A stretch of 64,000 nucleotides of DNA. It comes from Pararge aegeria. Taxonomy: Eukaryota; Arthropoda; Insecta; Lepidoptera; Nymphalidae. Location: positions 19,654,001 to 19,718,000 of the forward strand of contig NC_053183.1 of the NCBI RefSeq assembly GCF_905163445.1. The letters are read 5' to 3'. The notes under the pieces are model-generated. The model worked only from the letters and a program-made list of their open reading frames with translations, was not told where the DNA came from and made no database searches. Both the position numbers and the translations under genes were made by a program. Positions within the stretch are counted from its first letter, which is position 1; every line of letters begins with the position of its first letter. This document shows positions 11,680 through 23,622 of this stretch, piece after piece.

Positions 11680-12262
11680 ATAAACTTAAATCACGTGAAT
11701 CCCTTCGTGAAAAATTTAAAGAAATAAGTATCCTTACGGTAGCCTCACAATATATTTATAACAATATAGTATTTGTAAGACAACATATTAGTCTTTATAA
11801 ACAAAAAGTGGATATAAACAGTCGACTTACAAGAAATGGTCATAAATTAGAGACATCTGCATATCGTCTGCGAAAGGTGCAGAAGTCATTTGTGGGACTG
11901 AGTATACGCTTTTATAATATAATTCCTAAGGTAATTTTGGACTTACCAATGCATAAGTTTAAAGAATGTGTTAAAACACATTTATTACAGCGAGGTTATT
12001 ACACAATTGATGAATTTCTTAATGACAAGGTTGCTTGGAAGCATCCGGCTCCGATTTCATCTCTCACAAGATAGAAAAATGAATTTTGAAATGTAAAATG
12101 TAAATTGTTAATGTTGGAAAAGAGCAACTGCTGAGTTTATTGCCGGCTTCTTCTCGGTAGAATCTGCCTTCCGAACCGGTGGTAGTCACTACACACAGAC
12201 AGACTTGACGTTTCAAAAGTATTAGGCCTACTTGAAATAAATGAATTTTGAATTTAGAATTT
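11680..12262 (+). pseudogene. LINE family A, C-terminal fragment and 3' end
   Basis: Plus-strand, 5'-truncated copy. It encodes SRESLREKFKEI, then NGHKLETSAYRLRKVQKSF, and ends KVAWKHPAPISSLTR before a stop at 12074. The usual 3' untranslated blocks GAATCTGCCTTCCGAACCGG and TAGGCCTACTTGAAATAAATG follow, with a TTTGAA-type tail. Confidence 0.88.
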
Positions 12263-12582
12263 TAAAAATATAAAATATTGTCTGAGCCGACATGGGACGC
12301 CTGGAAGATGTGAAACATTGAAACTGTTTTATACAAGTTATATGGATATAAGAACAGATTACGACAGGAATCAGATAAAGCATTACAAATTTGATACATA
12401 AAATAATGATTATTTTATTAAAAACATACAAAACGCGACCACTTAACTACGTATAGTGGAACATATTTCCATCATATAGCGAGGCGATGCGTCGCCACGG
12501 CCTGTATTGCCACGCCAACAATCAGGTTTACCCTCGCCAAAGATTTTTGACATCAAAACCCAATTATGTGTACTCCCATATT

Positions 12583-12789
12583 GAGTGGAGTGCATAGAGG
12601 ATAATATGCGCAGTGTATGCAGATGATATAAAATGAAGAAAATCTCCAGTACGAGTAATAAAAAACTTAAGGATCGACATTGTAAGAGTTATAAAAAGCC
12701 TACCCTAAAGTATTTATAATCCTTACTGGAGATTTTCTTCATTTTATACCATCTTCATACCCTGTGCATACCTTCTATGCACGCCCCTG
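12583..12789. mobile_element. palindromic hAT-type MITE, copy 1
   Basis: About 207 bp with terminal inverted repeats (GAGTGGAGTGCATAGAG on the left; the right end reads CTATGCACGCCCCTG). The arms are nearly self-complementary: GAAGAAAATCTCCAGTACG on the left is mirrored by TACTGGAGATTTTCTTC on the right. No open frame lies inside. The flanks do not show a clear 8-bp duplication, unlike copy 2 at 20869-21078, so this copy is probably older. Confidence 0.75.
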
Positions 12790-13264
12790 CTGGACGGAAT
12801 ATATATCTAACTAACTTTTATCAAACTTAGCTAAGAACACTCCCGACTAATTCACCTTTACAACGGATAAACATAATCAAAACTGGTTCATCTGTTTTGG
12901 AAATACGATGCTACATACGAACACACACACAGACACATCAAACTTATAACACCCCGTCGATTTTGCGTCGGGGATTAATAATAAACATTTACTGCGAAAC
13001 ATATCAGGGTCTCAGGAGAGTGCGGAAATACTATACTAGGCGACGGTTTTATCTCGTGGTTGGTTTGTGAGAGCATGTATGTAGTAATTATAAAGGTATT
13101 TTGTTTTTATCCATATAATGGTCATTTTTCAAAGTCAAATTACGTAAAATCCTGTAGTTAAGTAAGAAATAGTACAATATACTATTGCAGCTCGGAAATA
13201 AACTTTATAAGAGTTTCTTTTTTTTTTTTGAAACTTGTAAATGTAGTTTTATATTGGCACTGGT

Positions 13265-13692
13265 TTTTACTCATCATATACGGATCCGATACGTGGTCGC
13301 TTACTATGGGTCTCATAAGAAGGCGAAGAATCACTCAGCGGGCGACGGAAAGAGCAATGTTGGGATTATCTCTAGTGATCAAATCAGAAATAAGGAGATC
13401 CGTAGAAGAACCAGAGCTACCGACATAGCTCAGCGAGTTGCAAAACTGAAGTGGAAATGGGCAGGGCACATAGTTCGGAGAATCGATGGACTGGGGTTCC
13501 AAGGAGTTGGAATGGCGACCCCGCACAGGTAAACGTCGCGTTGGCCGGCCCCCAACGGGGTGGACAGACGACATCAAACGAGTCGCTGGGAGCCGCTGGA
13601 AACAAGCAGCCCAGGACCGTGGATTTTAAAACTCTCTACAAAAGACCTATGTCCAACAGTGGACTTCAATCGGTTGAAGTGAAAATGATGAT
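13265..13692 (+). pseudogene. RTE-type LINE, C-terminal fragment with frameshifts
   Basis: Three overlapping frames together encode the C-terminal part of an RTE-clade polyprotein: YGSDTWSLTMGLIRRRRI, then a shift to IRRRTRATDIAQRVAKLKW and KWAGHIVRRIDG, then the remnant of the RPPTRWTDDIKRVAGS region and KRPMSNSGL. Two frameshifts and stops make it non-functional. It ends near a GATGATGATG tract, typical of the RTE 3' end in Lepidoptera. Confidence 0.85.
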
Positions 13693-13789
13693 GATGATTG
13701 GCACTGGGCCAGCGTTTTATTTGACTTCGACTTTATACTATTAATGATTAATTATTCAGAAAATATTTAAAATAATACATATTTTTTTA

Positions 13790-13950
13790 TTGGTCGCTAA
13801 AAGTATCCTAAGGTTGCCTTGAAGAGATCGCTACTAAGCGATAAGGTCTTTTGTATCCTACTTTTTTAGTGTTTTAGTTTTTCTTCTTATCCTGTCCATG
13901 TCTTTCTTTCTATTTTTATGTGTCTATAAATAAAATAAAATAAATAATAG
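13790..13950 (+). repeat. LINE 3' end, 'GCGGCCTTATCGCT' family
   Basis: Plus-strand copy of the 3' untranslated blocks: AAGGTTGCCTTGAAGAGATC, then CTACTAAGCGATAAGG, ending in an AAATAAAATAAATAA tail. Confidence 0.7.
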
Positions 13951-13954
13951 TTAA

Positions 13955-15515
13955 TGTGTCTTACAACACGGTTGACTGGTGGATATTTTGTAATAAGATC
14001 GCCTTAGGAGGAGTTAAAAATTGCCTTTTTATACTATATAACCGAAGCTTTACTTCAGATATCGATTTGACTTGATTCCGATTTGTTAATGCTGGTTTAT
14101 GTTTTGCTAAAAGTAGATTCAAGTAGCAATGTGTTGCAAGAAAATGGTAAAAGCGTGAAACAAAAAGGGGAAAAACTAATATCAGATAATGTTGCCGGGT
14201 TGATGATATAGTCTAGTTTCCTCCATACAAACTTCATACAAACTTGCGGAAAATAACTAAGTTTTGTTCGACGTAACTTCCATAAAATTTATATTTTGAA
14301 AGTTACAAACTTTAGCTTGCGGGTGGTAACAGTTGTTATTGAATTTATTAATATTTTGTAGTTTAATATACTCTTCAAAGTGTTGCAACGGGACTCTGAT
14401 TTTCTGCCTCATTGGAATCTTTAAACTATACATGAAATAAATTTCGGGAGGTCGATTTTTGACACCTTCAACATGAACTGTTCATTTTTAAGTTAAATTA
14501 TGTCTAATTTATAGTGCGCGAATAGACAGACCGTCTGTCAGACTAATAAAAAAATATTGCGTTTGGGTATCATTTCATATGCATATTGAAAAAAAAACAC
14601 ATACAGCAATAAGGCCGCCTTTGCGTACCTGTTTCTTTGAGTATGTGTTAACTGTGTGCTTTTTTATTGTGAGTAATAAAGAATTTTATCGGTTTCTTAA
14701 AGCTTTTCTCTGTAGTGTGCCCACGGGGAAAGAGATAAAAGGTGAAATAATGAATAACACTTACTTTAACGAAGTCACTCTAATACACTCTTTATAACAA
14801 TAATATTCGTTACTTACCTAAAGTCTCTACTGCACACCTTATCTCCGATTAAAATTATGAATACTCCGTGAGAAAAAGTGTATGTCAACTCCGACGCACA
14901 ACTGGAGTTTACTACTTAAGTACGATTGTCGAAACATACACAAAAATTGTTTATTTAACTGAATAAAGATTAATACCATATGAAAGGGTAAATTAAAAAT
15001 CCTGTGCAATTTATTCACACACGGCAGAAGTGTAACTTCTTAAAAGTAGCCTACGAGCGATTGAGGTGGATGTAGAGTATCTGAACTATTAGGATAAATG
15101 TAATGTTTATTATTCAGTTTCCATGGTAACTAGAATAGGTAAAAAAATGTATTATGTTTTCTATCTCACTCTGTCCTATATATTTATGTATTTGTTTCTT
15201 TATCTAGATATTATTCGGTTTCATTGGTAACTTAAATAGGAAAAATAAGCTAATTAAACGAAAGCGATGTTGCATGTTTGCGCATCACAGTTGCCGGGCA
15301 AGCAACGTCGCAAAGCGAAAACGTAACCAGGTTATTCATTAGTAGATTTTACTCCTCACATTTTTCTCATACCGGGTGCCTTATATATGAAAATCTATTC
15401 TATAGGAGTTAACTCCAAAAACCTGTTAGGCCTAGATCAATTCAGTAGAAAACCCCGATACATTTTTGGCCTAAGACGGGGGTGACAGTTATCATTGTCG
15501 GACCAAGCAGGTGGC
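13955..15515. other. intergenic, no gene supported
   Basis: AT-rich. Short frames such as 14579-14797 show no motif or splice context. Nothing else is recognised. Confidence 0.4.
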
Positions 15516-15574
15516 CCACCTGATGCTAAGTTATAAATAAATTAATTAATTAATATACTATGATGCTAAGTTAT

Positions 15575-15829
15575 AAATAAATAAATAAATACAAACATCG
15601 CCATCTAGCCCCAAAGTAAGCGTAGCTTGTGTAATGGGTACTGAGATAGCTGATGAATATTTTTTTTAATGAATATAATACACATAAATACTTATGATAT
15701 ACAAATAAACACCCAGACACTGAAAAACAATCATGTTCAGCACAGAAACATTTTCCAGTTGTGGGAATCGAACCCACGACCTTGGACTCAGAAAGCAGGG
15801 TCGCTGCCCACTGCGCCACTCGGCCGTCA
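15575..15829 (-). repeat. tRNA-derived SINE, family 1, near full length
   Basis: Minus-strand copy with a well-preserved tRNA-like head, a B box GGTTCGATTCCCACAAC, the body block AGCTACGCTTACTTTGG and a TTTA tail. Just outside its tail, the 19-base block GATGCTAAGTTATAAATAA occurs twice (15519-15537 and 15562-15580), a small tandem duplication. Confidence 0.9.
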
Positions 15830-16099
15830 TCCGTCAAGTTGGAAACCATCGCCAACAAACGAAGCAGTACTTCGCAGGGCATGCTAGGCTAACACATCCT
15901 TCAACGTGTCGCCTTGTGTCTGTAAACCTGAGGCGTAGGTGATAAGCATCATGTGCCAGTAATTACACCAGCAACGCTCTTCAAACCGGAGAAATATGAT
16001 GGCGTTAGTACACACAAATATATATTTAGTTATTCTTTAGATAAGTACGTTAAATAAAAATGTGCACATGTTAGTGATATGATGTCGTTACCTACATTC

Positions 16100-16440
16100 A
16101 AATTTTCAAATTCAAATTCAAAATTTCTTTATTCATGTAGGCCAATCACAGGCACTTATAAAGCGTTCATACATATTTGTTTACATAATTGTAAGGATGG
16201 TGAGAACTTCGTTCGCTAACTTAAATCTAAAGCTACGAGGGTTCCAAACGCGCCCTGGTCTAAGAAGAGCCCACAGCAAACTTAGCCGGGTAAATATTTT
16301 TTGTTATCACTATCTTCCAGTAAATTTATATTATGAAGCTAGAGCAATTCACACCCAAGCTTTTTTATCGTTTAAGTGATCCTTAATATTATAAAAGGAT
16401 TTTTCTGTAAGCTTACGTTTTATATAAACTTTGAGAAATA
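16100..16440 (-). repeat. LINE family B, C-terminal tip and 3' end
   Basis: The segment starts with AAATTCAAATTC tail repeats and TTTATTCATGTAGGCC. It then has a long 3' untranslated part with CTTAGCCGGGTA and CAATTCACACCCAAGC, and the final coding stretch corresponding to RKLTEKSFYNIKDHLND, read on the minus strand. Confidence 0.75.
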
Positions 16441-16449
16441 GGACTGTTT

Positions 16450-18015
16450 TATTCGAAATAGGAATATTCTATAAACATACTACAGTCCAAACTGTGAACT
16501 TCATCAATCAAATTTGATTTGGAAAAATATGGGACAGATACAGATCTTAATAACATATTGAGTGACAATCATTCGTTGTCCCAATATTTAAAATTAAAAT
16601 AAAATAAACTACGGGTACAATTAAATACATATTAAAAAATAGATAAATTGATGTTTTTTCTATTCTTAATAACGGTAGGCCAGCTCTTGTCGAAAATCAT
16701 GCCTGTTACAAAGTATACAATGATGAGGCCTAGTTTGGCCCAGAAAAAGCCTTTTCACGCTTTAAGGTACTCAAGTTATAAGTGGCAGGAAACAGTAGAG
16801 GGCGTTCCACATCCTAGCGGTACGTATCAGAAACGTGGATAAAAAACGCTTCGTGCGTGTTGATGCAATATCAACCACATAAGGATGTCACCGATCACGG
16901 CGTCTAGTTGTTTGGTAGAACGGGGACGAAGGAACAAGATTGTGACTGAAGTATATATTAATAATGCACATATCAATATGTGTCTAAATATTCTTTTATT
17001 GAGTAAAAACAATGATCCAATAGGTATTGACATTGGTGAAAAAATACAAACTGCTTTCCTTAACATGATTTATCGGAAATTTATTAAAAAAATGTAGTGT
17101 AGAGCAGTGATAGTAACATTTAAAATCAATGCTGTAGAGGCTCAATTTCTGTATCGGTAAACCAATGTTATTTAAAACCCAACACGCACCTCCAAGTTTT
17201 TTGTTATGTCCGTTCACTTACTTTAACGGTGAGAGTAGAGCTCTCCATAATATTACCACGTAACAATTAAAACGTAACGAAGTTAATTATCGCAGTCACA
17301 TATTATTAATATTATCAAACAAATTGCTCCAACCGTGAAGCCAGATAAATAAGACCTTTCATTCTTTATGGTACACTTCCCCCCGCAACATTCATTATGG
17401 ATGCCGTCTGTCAGAAGAACCATTTCCGAGAGAATACTGCGTCATTAATGCTGCGGGCATTAACATTATGAGGTCATAGTCATATTCTTTGTGTCATAAC
17501 GCGACTCGCGTGTTTTATATAGGGACTCTGGATCCTGAGTTGCTAGTAATAAACTAGGTTCAACTTCAAGATAGAATTTTTATTAAAAAAAAAAAAAAAA
17601 CTACTGAAATAAATGTATATGAACTAAAAAGTAAACAAATTGAATAAAGAAAGCTTGAGTACTATGTGTTACAACTAGATTTTAGTCACGACAAAGATAT
17701 GCAACTACTACTGACTATGATAGAAAATGTGAGTGTACCTTGATATAATTGATACAATTGTTATTAGAAGCCTTTTAGAAGGTACAGACGTGCATATTTA
17801 TGCGATAGTTTGATAGTTCATATCTGCGAAACTCTACATCAGATCTATATTAAATGGGGCCATGTCGGAACTAACCCCATTTGAATGGAAAAATACTTTT
17901 GCAATTAATGCCCGCACATAAAAAATACATCAGAATCGATAACTTTTTGATGGAAGTCGATTAAAAACAAACTTATTTACCACCAAAAGATCGTTTATGA
18001 TCTTAAGATATTTGA
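16450..18015. other. intergenic, no gene supported
   Basis: AT-rich, with a poly(A) run at about 17585-17600. Frames at 16648-16842 and 16827-17066 have no recognisable content. Confidence 0.4.
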
Positions 18016-18019
18016 TAAA

Positions 18020-18150
18020 TTATAACACCCCATTTGGTATTTGTAGTAGCATAACTTTCGTGAAAGAGCTCTTACGGGAAAGTACTAAGGCCATACTTAT
18101 TTCTGGCGTCGAACAGCGTTGCTGTGTTCCAGTCTGAAGGGCATTTTTTT
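18020..18150 (-). repeat. dispersed repeat shared with 48040-48250 and 61262-61370
   Basis: The blocks CATACTTATTTCTGGCGTCG and TTGCTGTGTTCCAGTCTGAA recur, with changes, at 48040-48250 and 61262-61370. No coding signal is seen, and the family is not identified. Confidence 0.6.
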
Positions 18151-18159
18151 TCATCATCA

Positions 18160-18385
18160 TCATCATATCAACCGATAGACGTGGACATGGGTCTTTTGTA
18201 GGGAGTTCCAAATTCCACGGTTCTGTGCCGCTTGGATCCCATGGCTACCTGCGACGCGCTTAATGTCGTCTGTCCACCTCGTTGGGGGTCGACCAACGCT
18301 GCGCTTACCAGTTTGTGGCTACCATTCCAGCACCTTGGGATCCCAACGTCCATCCTTTCTCCGAACTATGTACCCGTTTTGTATG
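18160..18385 (-). pseudogene. RTE-type LINE, C-terminal fragment
   Basis: On the minus strand it reads the RTE C-terminus: VDPQRGGQTTLSASQVA and KRHRTVEFGTPYKRPMST. The ATC run at 18153-18166 is the 3' repeat tract. It is a short, frameshifted remnant. Confidence 0.8.
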
Positions 18386-18679
18386 TGTTTATTTTTAGTT
18401 TTCCTTTATTTAGTTTACCAACAGCTTTACATTTCAAAAAAAAAAACAATTTAAACTAGCTTATACTATATGAAGACAAAATGTAAATCTACTTACAGGT
18501 AAACACCGCATGCTAATAATGTTAAACTAGCTTTCAACTACACAAACAAGGTGCAAGTGTATCCAGTGTAGGCGATGTGTAAAATTTCATTCAGGCCATC
18601 AAAACTATTTGTAAGATGTAGTACTGCTATTTTATGTTACCATAAAAAGCTAACATTAACTAATTATATAACATTTATG

Positions 18680-18832
18680 AACGTACTATATAATCTTATC
18701 ATATACCCTCGTAGCTTTAGGTTTAAGTTGGCGTACGAAGTTATCACCATCCCCTTACAATTATGTAAACATATATGTATGAACGCTTCATAAGTGCCTG
18801 TGATAAGAAATTTTGAATTTTTTGAATTTTGA
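18680..18832 (+). repeat. LINE family B 3' end
   Basis: Plus-strand 3' untranslated blocks CCCTCGTAGCTTTAGGTTTAA, then ATGAACGCTTCATAAGTGCC, ending in TTTTGAATTTT repeats. Confidence 0.75.
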
Positions 18833-19088
18833 ATCACGTACGTCTTAGACCAGTGTTATCTAGGACGAGTTCCGTGCACGCTCTAGACAACAGTTTTCCG
18901 CTAACCATCGGGTGGGCAATCCCCTTGGCTAACTATACCAAAAAAAAAACTCTCCTGTCTTTAATTAATGTTGCTCGTATCAATACTTTTAGTGTTATGT
19001 ATGTTTTTATAATAAGGAAATATTAAATCAATAGCTTATACCACTGAGTACTAGTGCGGTCTATTCTTCCATTGATTTTGTAAACATT

Positions 19089-19255
19089 ACTAGCGGACCC
19101 GTGTAACTTCGTCTGCACCAAATCGGTTATTACCGGAAAACACAAATAAAATGGCATTTTCTAAAAATCCCAGCTAGATCGATTTATAGCCCCCGAAACC
19201 CCCTGTATACTAAATTTCATGAAAATCGTAGTAGCCGATTCCGAGATTCCAATTA
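19089..19255 (-). mobile_element. Helitron-like 3' end
   Basis: Read on the minus strand it ends in CTAG followed by T. A short inverted repeat (GTGTA and TGCAC flanking ACTTCGTC) lies about 10 bases inside that end. This fits Helitron ends. The 5' part is not identifiable. Confidence 0.5.
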
Positions 19256-19372
19256 TATATATATATACAAGAATTGCTCGTTTAAGATATAAGATAAGAT
19301 TACTAGATATTCTTTGTAGTAGTATGGTTTGTGAACATGCAACTCTCATACTACACTTACTAAGAGGATAAA

Positions 19373-19692
19373 TAAGGATAGAAGCAAGCGTTACTTTTCG
19401 GGATTCCATGATATGTTATGAAAATTAAGTTTAATTTTTGTTTGGTGGGAGGCTCCAACCGTGGCCAGTAACCACCCTACCGGCAGAGACGTGACTTAAC
19501 AATGAATAACTGACAATTAAAGTAAATAACATCTCCTGAGAATTGTCCGGTTTCGTGGCGAAACGTGCTTTAAGGGTACATTTCCCTAGATCTATTTGGT
19601 GCAGAGTTTAAATATTGATGAAATTATAAATTACATTATTTTGATTCTCCTGATTTTCGCGGAGTATAGAAAATTAAGCTTAACTTTCATAA
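19373..19692 (+). mobile_element. Penelope-like element repeat, decayed copy
   Basis: The left arm (19373-19438) is an inverted copy of the Penelope-like 3' extension seen at 56770-56819, including GATAGAAGCAAGCGTTAC. It is interrupted by a 57-base piece of SINE family 2 at 19439-19495. From 19496 the terminal-repeat body follows, with a decayed hammerhead core (CTGAGAATT..., stem II disrupted, GGCGAAACGTGC) and the end block TTTTCGCGGAGTATAG. No coding part remains. Confidence 0.75.
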
Positions 19693-20034
19693 TTTAAAAA
19701 GACGTTTTGGCGCCAATAGTCTAATTTGCCTGCAATTTGTATACCACTTGCACGCAGGCAAGAAAGAACCCCCAAGTTTTTAAGGTTACGTACTATAAAG
19801 CGACATTCTGCAACTTGCACGCAATACAGAAATATGACATGAAGGCGACAGACGCGGATGCTATAAATAGTAAAAAGTTGAAGTGGGTCTAATAGTAAAC
19901 AATTTACGCTGCACGATATAAAGTTGGGATATAAACTTAACACAAATGTCAGAATAATGACACCCGGTGTCATAAAGTTGCTTGTGACGTTCAGTGTAAG
20001 TGACAAGATGTTGCAAACCGTTCGCACAACTGTT

Positions 20035-20230
20035 CTGTCTGTGTGTCTTAGCGAAAAACTACCGAACGGATTTTTGTACGGTTTTCACTAATTAACAGAG
20101 TGACTCATGTGGAAGGTTTAAGTTTATTTTAGTATGATTTTCTGTAAATTGGCTGAAATATAACAATGTTTGTTAAAGATATCCTGACTTGGAACTTTAC
20201 TGGCGTACGCCGCGAAAATGATTGATAATA
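20035..20230 (+). repeat. probable transposon end remnant
   Basis: The stretch GTCTTAGCGAAAAACTACCG followed by GATTTTTGTACGGTTTTCAC resembles a dispersed lepidopteran repeat. No boundary or second copy in this window defines it. Confidence 0.35.
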
Positions 20231-20499
20231 CATAAAAATAATGTGATAAATGTTTAAAGTTATAATTATTACCTACAAAAAAGTCTGGGAGGCTATAAGT
20301 CTAACTGTTAGCTCACAATAACCGCTTTTTGTTATAATTTGTCCTTTCCTTCCATTCCTATCATGAATGTAATCCTTATCTAAATAAATAGTTTTATAAT
20401 ATAAATCGATTATGTACCTGCAATTTCCTCTTTAAATTATTAATATTAGACCTATGTTTAGAAGTTACAACGGGTATAGAAGTGCTAAAAGCAAGAAAA

Positions 20500-20648
20500 A
20501 TTCATAGGGCCGCCCAGCCTCGTATTAAATAGTTTGGAAATAAAACTGGACCCCGTAGGTGGCGCTGCAATTAGGTTCTTAGTTTTTTAAGCTATTAAAA
20601 TAGATAATAACCGATTTGATGCAGCCGAAATTGCGCGGGTCAGCTAGT
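20500..20648 (+). mobile_element. Helitron-like 3' end
   Basis: Ends in GCGGGTCAGCTAG followed by T. Just inside, a GCA/TGC pair marks the remnant of the terminal hairpin. The preceding 100 bases are the reverse complement of the end of the element at 49454-50149, including the block TTTGGAAATAAAACTGGACC. Confidence 0.65.
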
Positions 20649-20868
20649 ATATAATAAACTTTACACAATATTATATATACATTCTAATAATTATTATTTA
20701 TCTATACAATGAATATCAATAATAGAAACAATACTGTCAATCCCCCAAAAAACAGGAGAGAATAGGCTTTACTAAATTTCCGAAGATTCAGACAAAAAAT
20801 GATCTTTAACAAGTTTTATAAAGATGCTAATCGACTGTGCCTCTCGGATCTTGTATGTCAACATGAGT

Positions 20869-21078
20869 CAGTGGCGTGCATAGAGGGAGTCACAAGGTAA
20901 GCAGATGATATAAAACGAAGAAAATCTCCAATACGACTTATAAAAAACTTAAGGATAGCATATTGTAAGTGATATAAATAGTATAGTAGTCCCTTGAGTA
21001 TTTATAACTCGTACTGGAGAGTTTTCTTCATTTTGTGTCATGTGCATACCCTGTGCATTCACTCTATGCAAGCCACTG
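20869..21078. mobile_element. palindromic hAT-type MITE, copy 2
   Basis: 210 bp flanked by an exact 8-bp duplication, ACATGAGT, at 20861-20868 and 21079-21086. The termini are inverted: CAGTGGCGTGCATAGAG on the left and CTCTATGCAAGCCACTG on the right, with one mismatch. An 8-bp duplication and a CAGTGG terminus fit the hAT superfamily. The arms are largely self-complementary (AAGAAAATCTCCAATACGA against TCGTACTGGAGAGTTTTCTT). There is no coding capacity, so it must have been moved by a transposase made elsewhere. Confidence 0.88.
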
Positions 21079-21086
21079 ACATGAGT

Positions 21087-23280
21087 AATATCATTCTCAT
21101 CGAAAGAGACAGCCAAATAATCATGTTCAACTATCTTATGCCTTGTGCCATGCCCGATTCCGCCCATATCTTTTTACAGCCAAGTTTCACTTTTATAAGG
21201 TTCTTCAACAAAATTAAATTGCAAGCGCGGAGAGCAGCGCCATCTCAAATGTATTATTGTTATTGAATATGTGAATTAACGGATACTTGACTTTGTGCGT
21301 CATCATCTTATGTAATTTTTAAATAGGTTTTTGATGTTATTCTTCTTTTGGCGTTTTAGAGAGTAAAAAATTTAAGCGCGATGCGAATGCGAGCGCACAC
21401 CGTCACGAAAAACCGACAGCCTAAAGTTAGCTAAAGTCAACAATTTTGCTTTTCAATAAAAGGTGTTATTCTAAATTCACTCCATGCGAAATTATCTCTA
21501 TTTTGGATATCCTTCTTAAATAACTTACTTTAATAACTTATTTCGACAAATACGACATCAAAGTCTCATTTAGAAACCCTAAAATTTAGTATAATGTAAT
21601 TAAACATTTATAATAAAAAATCTCTGATATAATCAACATTGTTTCCTTATTTTTTTTATTCATAATTTTTTTTAGCTTAGTTAATAAAACTATACTTATT
21701 TAACTTTATTAAAAAAATAAGTGAAATCATTCGTTGTCTAATTCAGTACAAGTATGACTTGTGTTTATCAACATTATATCCCAAAAAACAAAGACAGAAA
21801 AGTCTGTCTGTCTTTGTTTCTTGGACAAAATGAACATCATTGTATAAAAGATAAAATGGTTGTGACCAGAAAGAAGGTTTTAATCTACAGACATTAAATA
21901 ATTTTCTTCAAAAAATTCTTTCTTCATATTGCATGTCTTACATGATTTTAACAATAAGTGCCATTAAAAAAATTTAATGGAAATAATAAAACCGTAATTG
22001 AAGCTGTAAATAATAATAAAAATTGCATGAATGCTAAGACCCGGACGAGACCCATTTTCATGATCGCAGTCAAGTGCTTGTCTGTGTATACATTAGAAAA
22101 AAAAGTTTACCCAAAAACCTGGCACGCACAGTACTTATCCAACTCTATTAATTAAAACAGCAATATTCAAGCTCCAGCTGCTCAAAAATTCAAATATTTA
22201 CTGGCATTATATAAATTATTTAACGTAATTTAAGACTTGGGGTTAAAATTACCCCACGTAGTATGCGAAAGGTTAACAAGGTAGCTGGTAGCTGAATGAA
22301 AAGGATTGAGGACCTTGTATAATAATGCGCTCTTTAACGGGTTTTAACTTTACTGCCAAGAGCCGTTCCGTAGACTCAATATTAAAACCCTCGCTCTATT
22401 AAAAACACCATATACCTTTCACATACGAGTGTTATTTAGAGGTTACACAGTCTACGTTTTAGGTGATGAATACGAGATCCGGAATTATAACTTGGACTTA
22501 CAGCCTAACTAAAACAACCTCTTCGAGTTATAGTGGCGGATGGCACATACTTCGAATTTCCATGCTGGGAAAGGTACGAGCATAACGTGATAAAAAACCT
22601 AAAGATTATCGTCTAACGATATAATATGATCTACCTTTCTATCTTTTATGTCCTGTGGAAGAACAGAAAAAAAGTAAAAGTATAGAAAACCGGATACCTC
22701 CTATCACGATACCAGTTATATTTTTTGTTGGCGAAATACTGCAATTTTTCTTTGTCTGAATTTCTACTCCCCAAATGTATTTTTCTGGTAAGTCCCTTAA
22801 AGCCGACGTGACAAGTTTGTCCCGTTAGCTAGAATTTATACGACCCATGCATTGTGTGAATGCAGTATTACTTCAGCACTTACTGAATAATTTCATAGTC
22901 ATGGAATAATTATTTTTATTTGGCCAAATATAGGCATAATGCTAAATTTTCAACGCTAATTCCTTAGCTTGCAACTCATTATAACATTTCGTACTGGTAT
23001 TCGTAGATATAAAAAGGTATTACAAACTAGGGAAAATCACGAAACTTCCGCAAGTCACTTGAAATACATTAATATTAGTAACGCGAAAACAACTTTCAAA
23101 CGTTGGCAGACCTTTGTTTCACCTGTTATGTTAGTAATCACATACGTGACTTGTCGAAATTGTATTTCTAAATCATTGCTATTTATCACATACCCGTCAG
23201 TCTACTATAACGTAGCATGTTTTTTCATTCCTCTATACAGGATAATTTTTAATCGGTTTCTACGCGACATCGCACTGGAA
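21087..23280. other. intergenic, no gene supported
   Basis: AT-rich. A 105-codon frame at 22969-23286 begins with ATG but shows no domain, signal or repeat identity, and I do not call it a gene. Confidence 0.4.
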
Positions 23281-23282
23281 CG

Positions 23283-23466
23283 CTAAATCGCTTAGCTGCA
23301 CGTCTTTGTCGGTAGGGTGCTAACTAGCCACGGCCAAAGCCACCAACAAAACCAGACCAGAGAAAATTCTGAAATTATAAATCCCCATATTTCCCCTGCC
23401 GGGTATTGAGCCCGGGACGTCCTGCTTAAATTCACAGCGCTCACCGTTGCGCCAGGGAGGTCATGT
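23283..23466 (-). repeat. tRNA-derived SINE, family 2, near full length
   Basis: On the minus strand the head reads GACCTCCCTGGCGCAACGG with a B box CCCGGGCTCAATACCC. The body block TCTCTGGTCTGGTTTTG and a 3' end with GTGGCTAGTTAGCACCC follow. Confidence 0.85.
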
Positions 23467-23534
23467 AAACTTACATTCAATAAATACTTTATAGGTTTCT
23501 ACGCTTAATTGCTAGGCGGGATTTCTTTATCCAC

Positions 23535-23622
23535 CAAACACACTAGGCCAGCGTGGTAGACTACGGCCTTAACCTTTTCTCATTGTGTGAGAAGACCCGT
23601 GCCCGCGATGCTATAACAAGAG
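23535..23622 (+). repeat. SINE family 3, 3' piece
   Basis: The blocks GGCCAGCGTGGTAGACTACGG and TTTTCTCATTGTG, followed by AGAAGACCCGTGCCC, match the 3' part of family 3. Confidence 0.75.

Noticed and set aside
12930..12980. Hairpin CCCCGTCGATTTTGCGTCGGGG-type as a terminator or riboswitch
   Set aside because: It has only five paired bases and lies in repeat debris. It is probably a transposon end and not a regulatory RNA.
19680..20027. 115-codon minus-strand frame
   Set aside because: No domain seen. Part of it runs into the Penelope-like repeat.
22969..23286. 105-codon plus-strand frame as a host gene
   Set aside because: No recognisable domain, no splice partner and no start context. 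It remains possible but unsupported.
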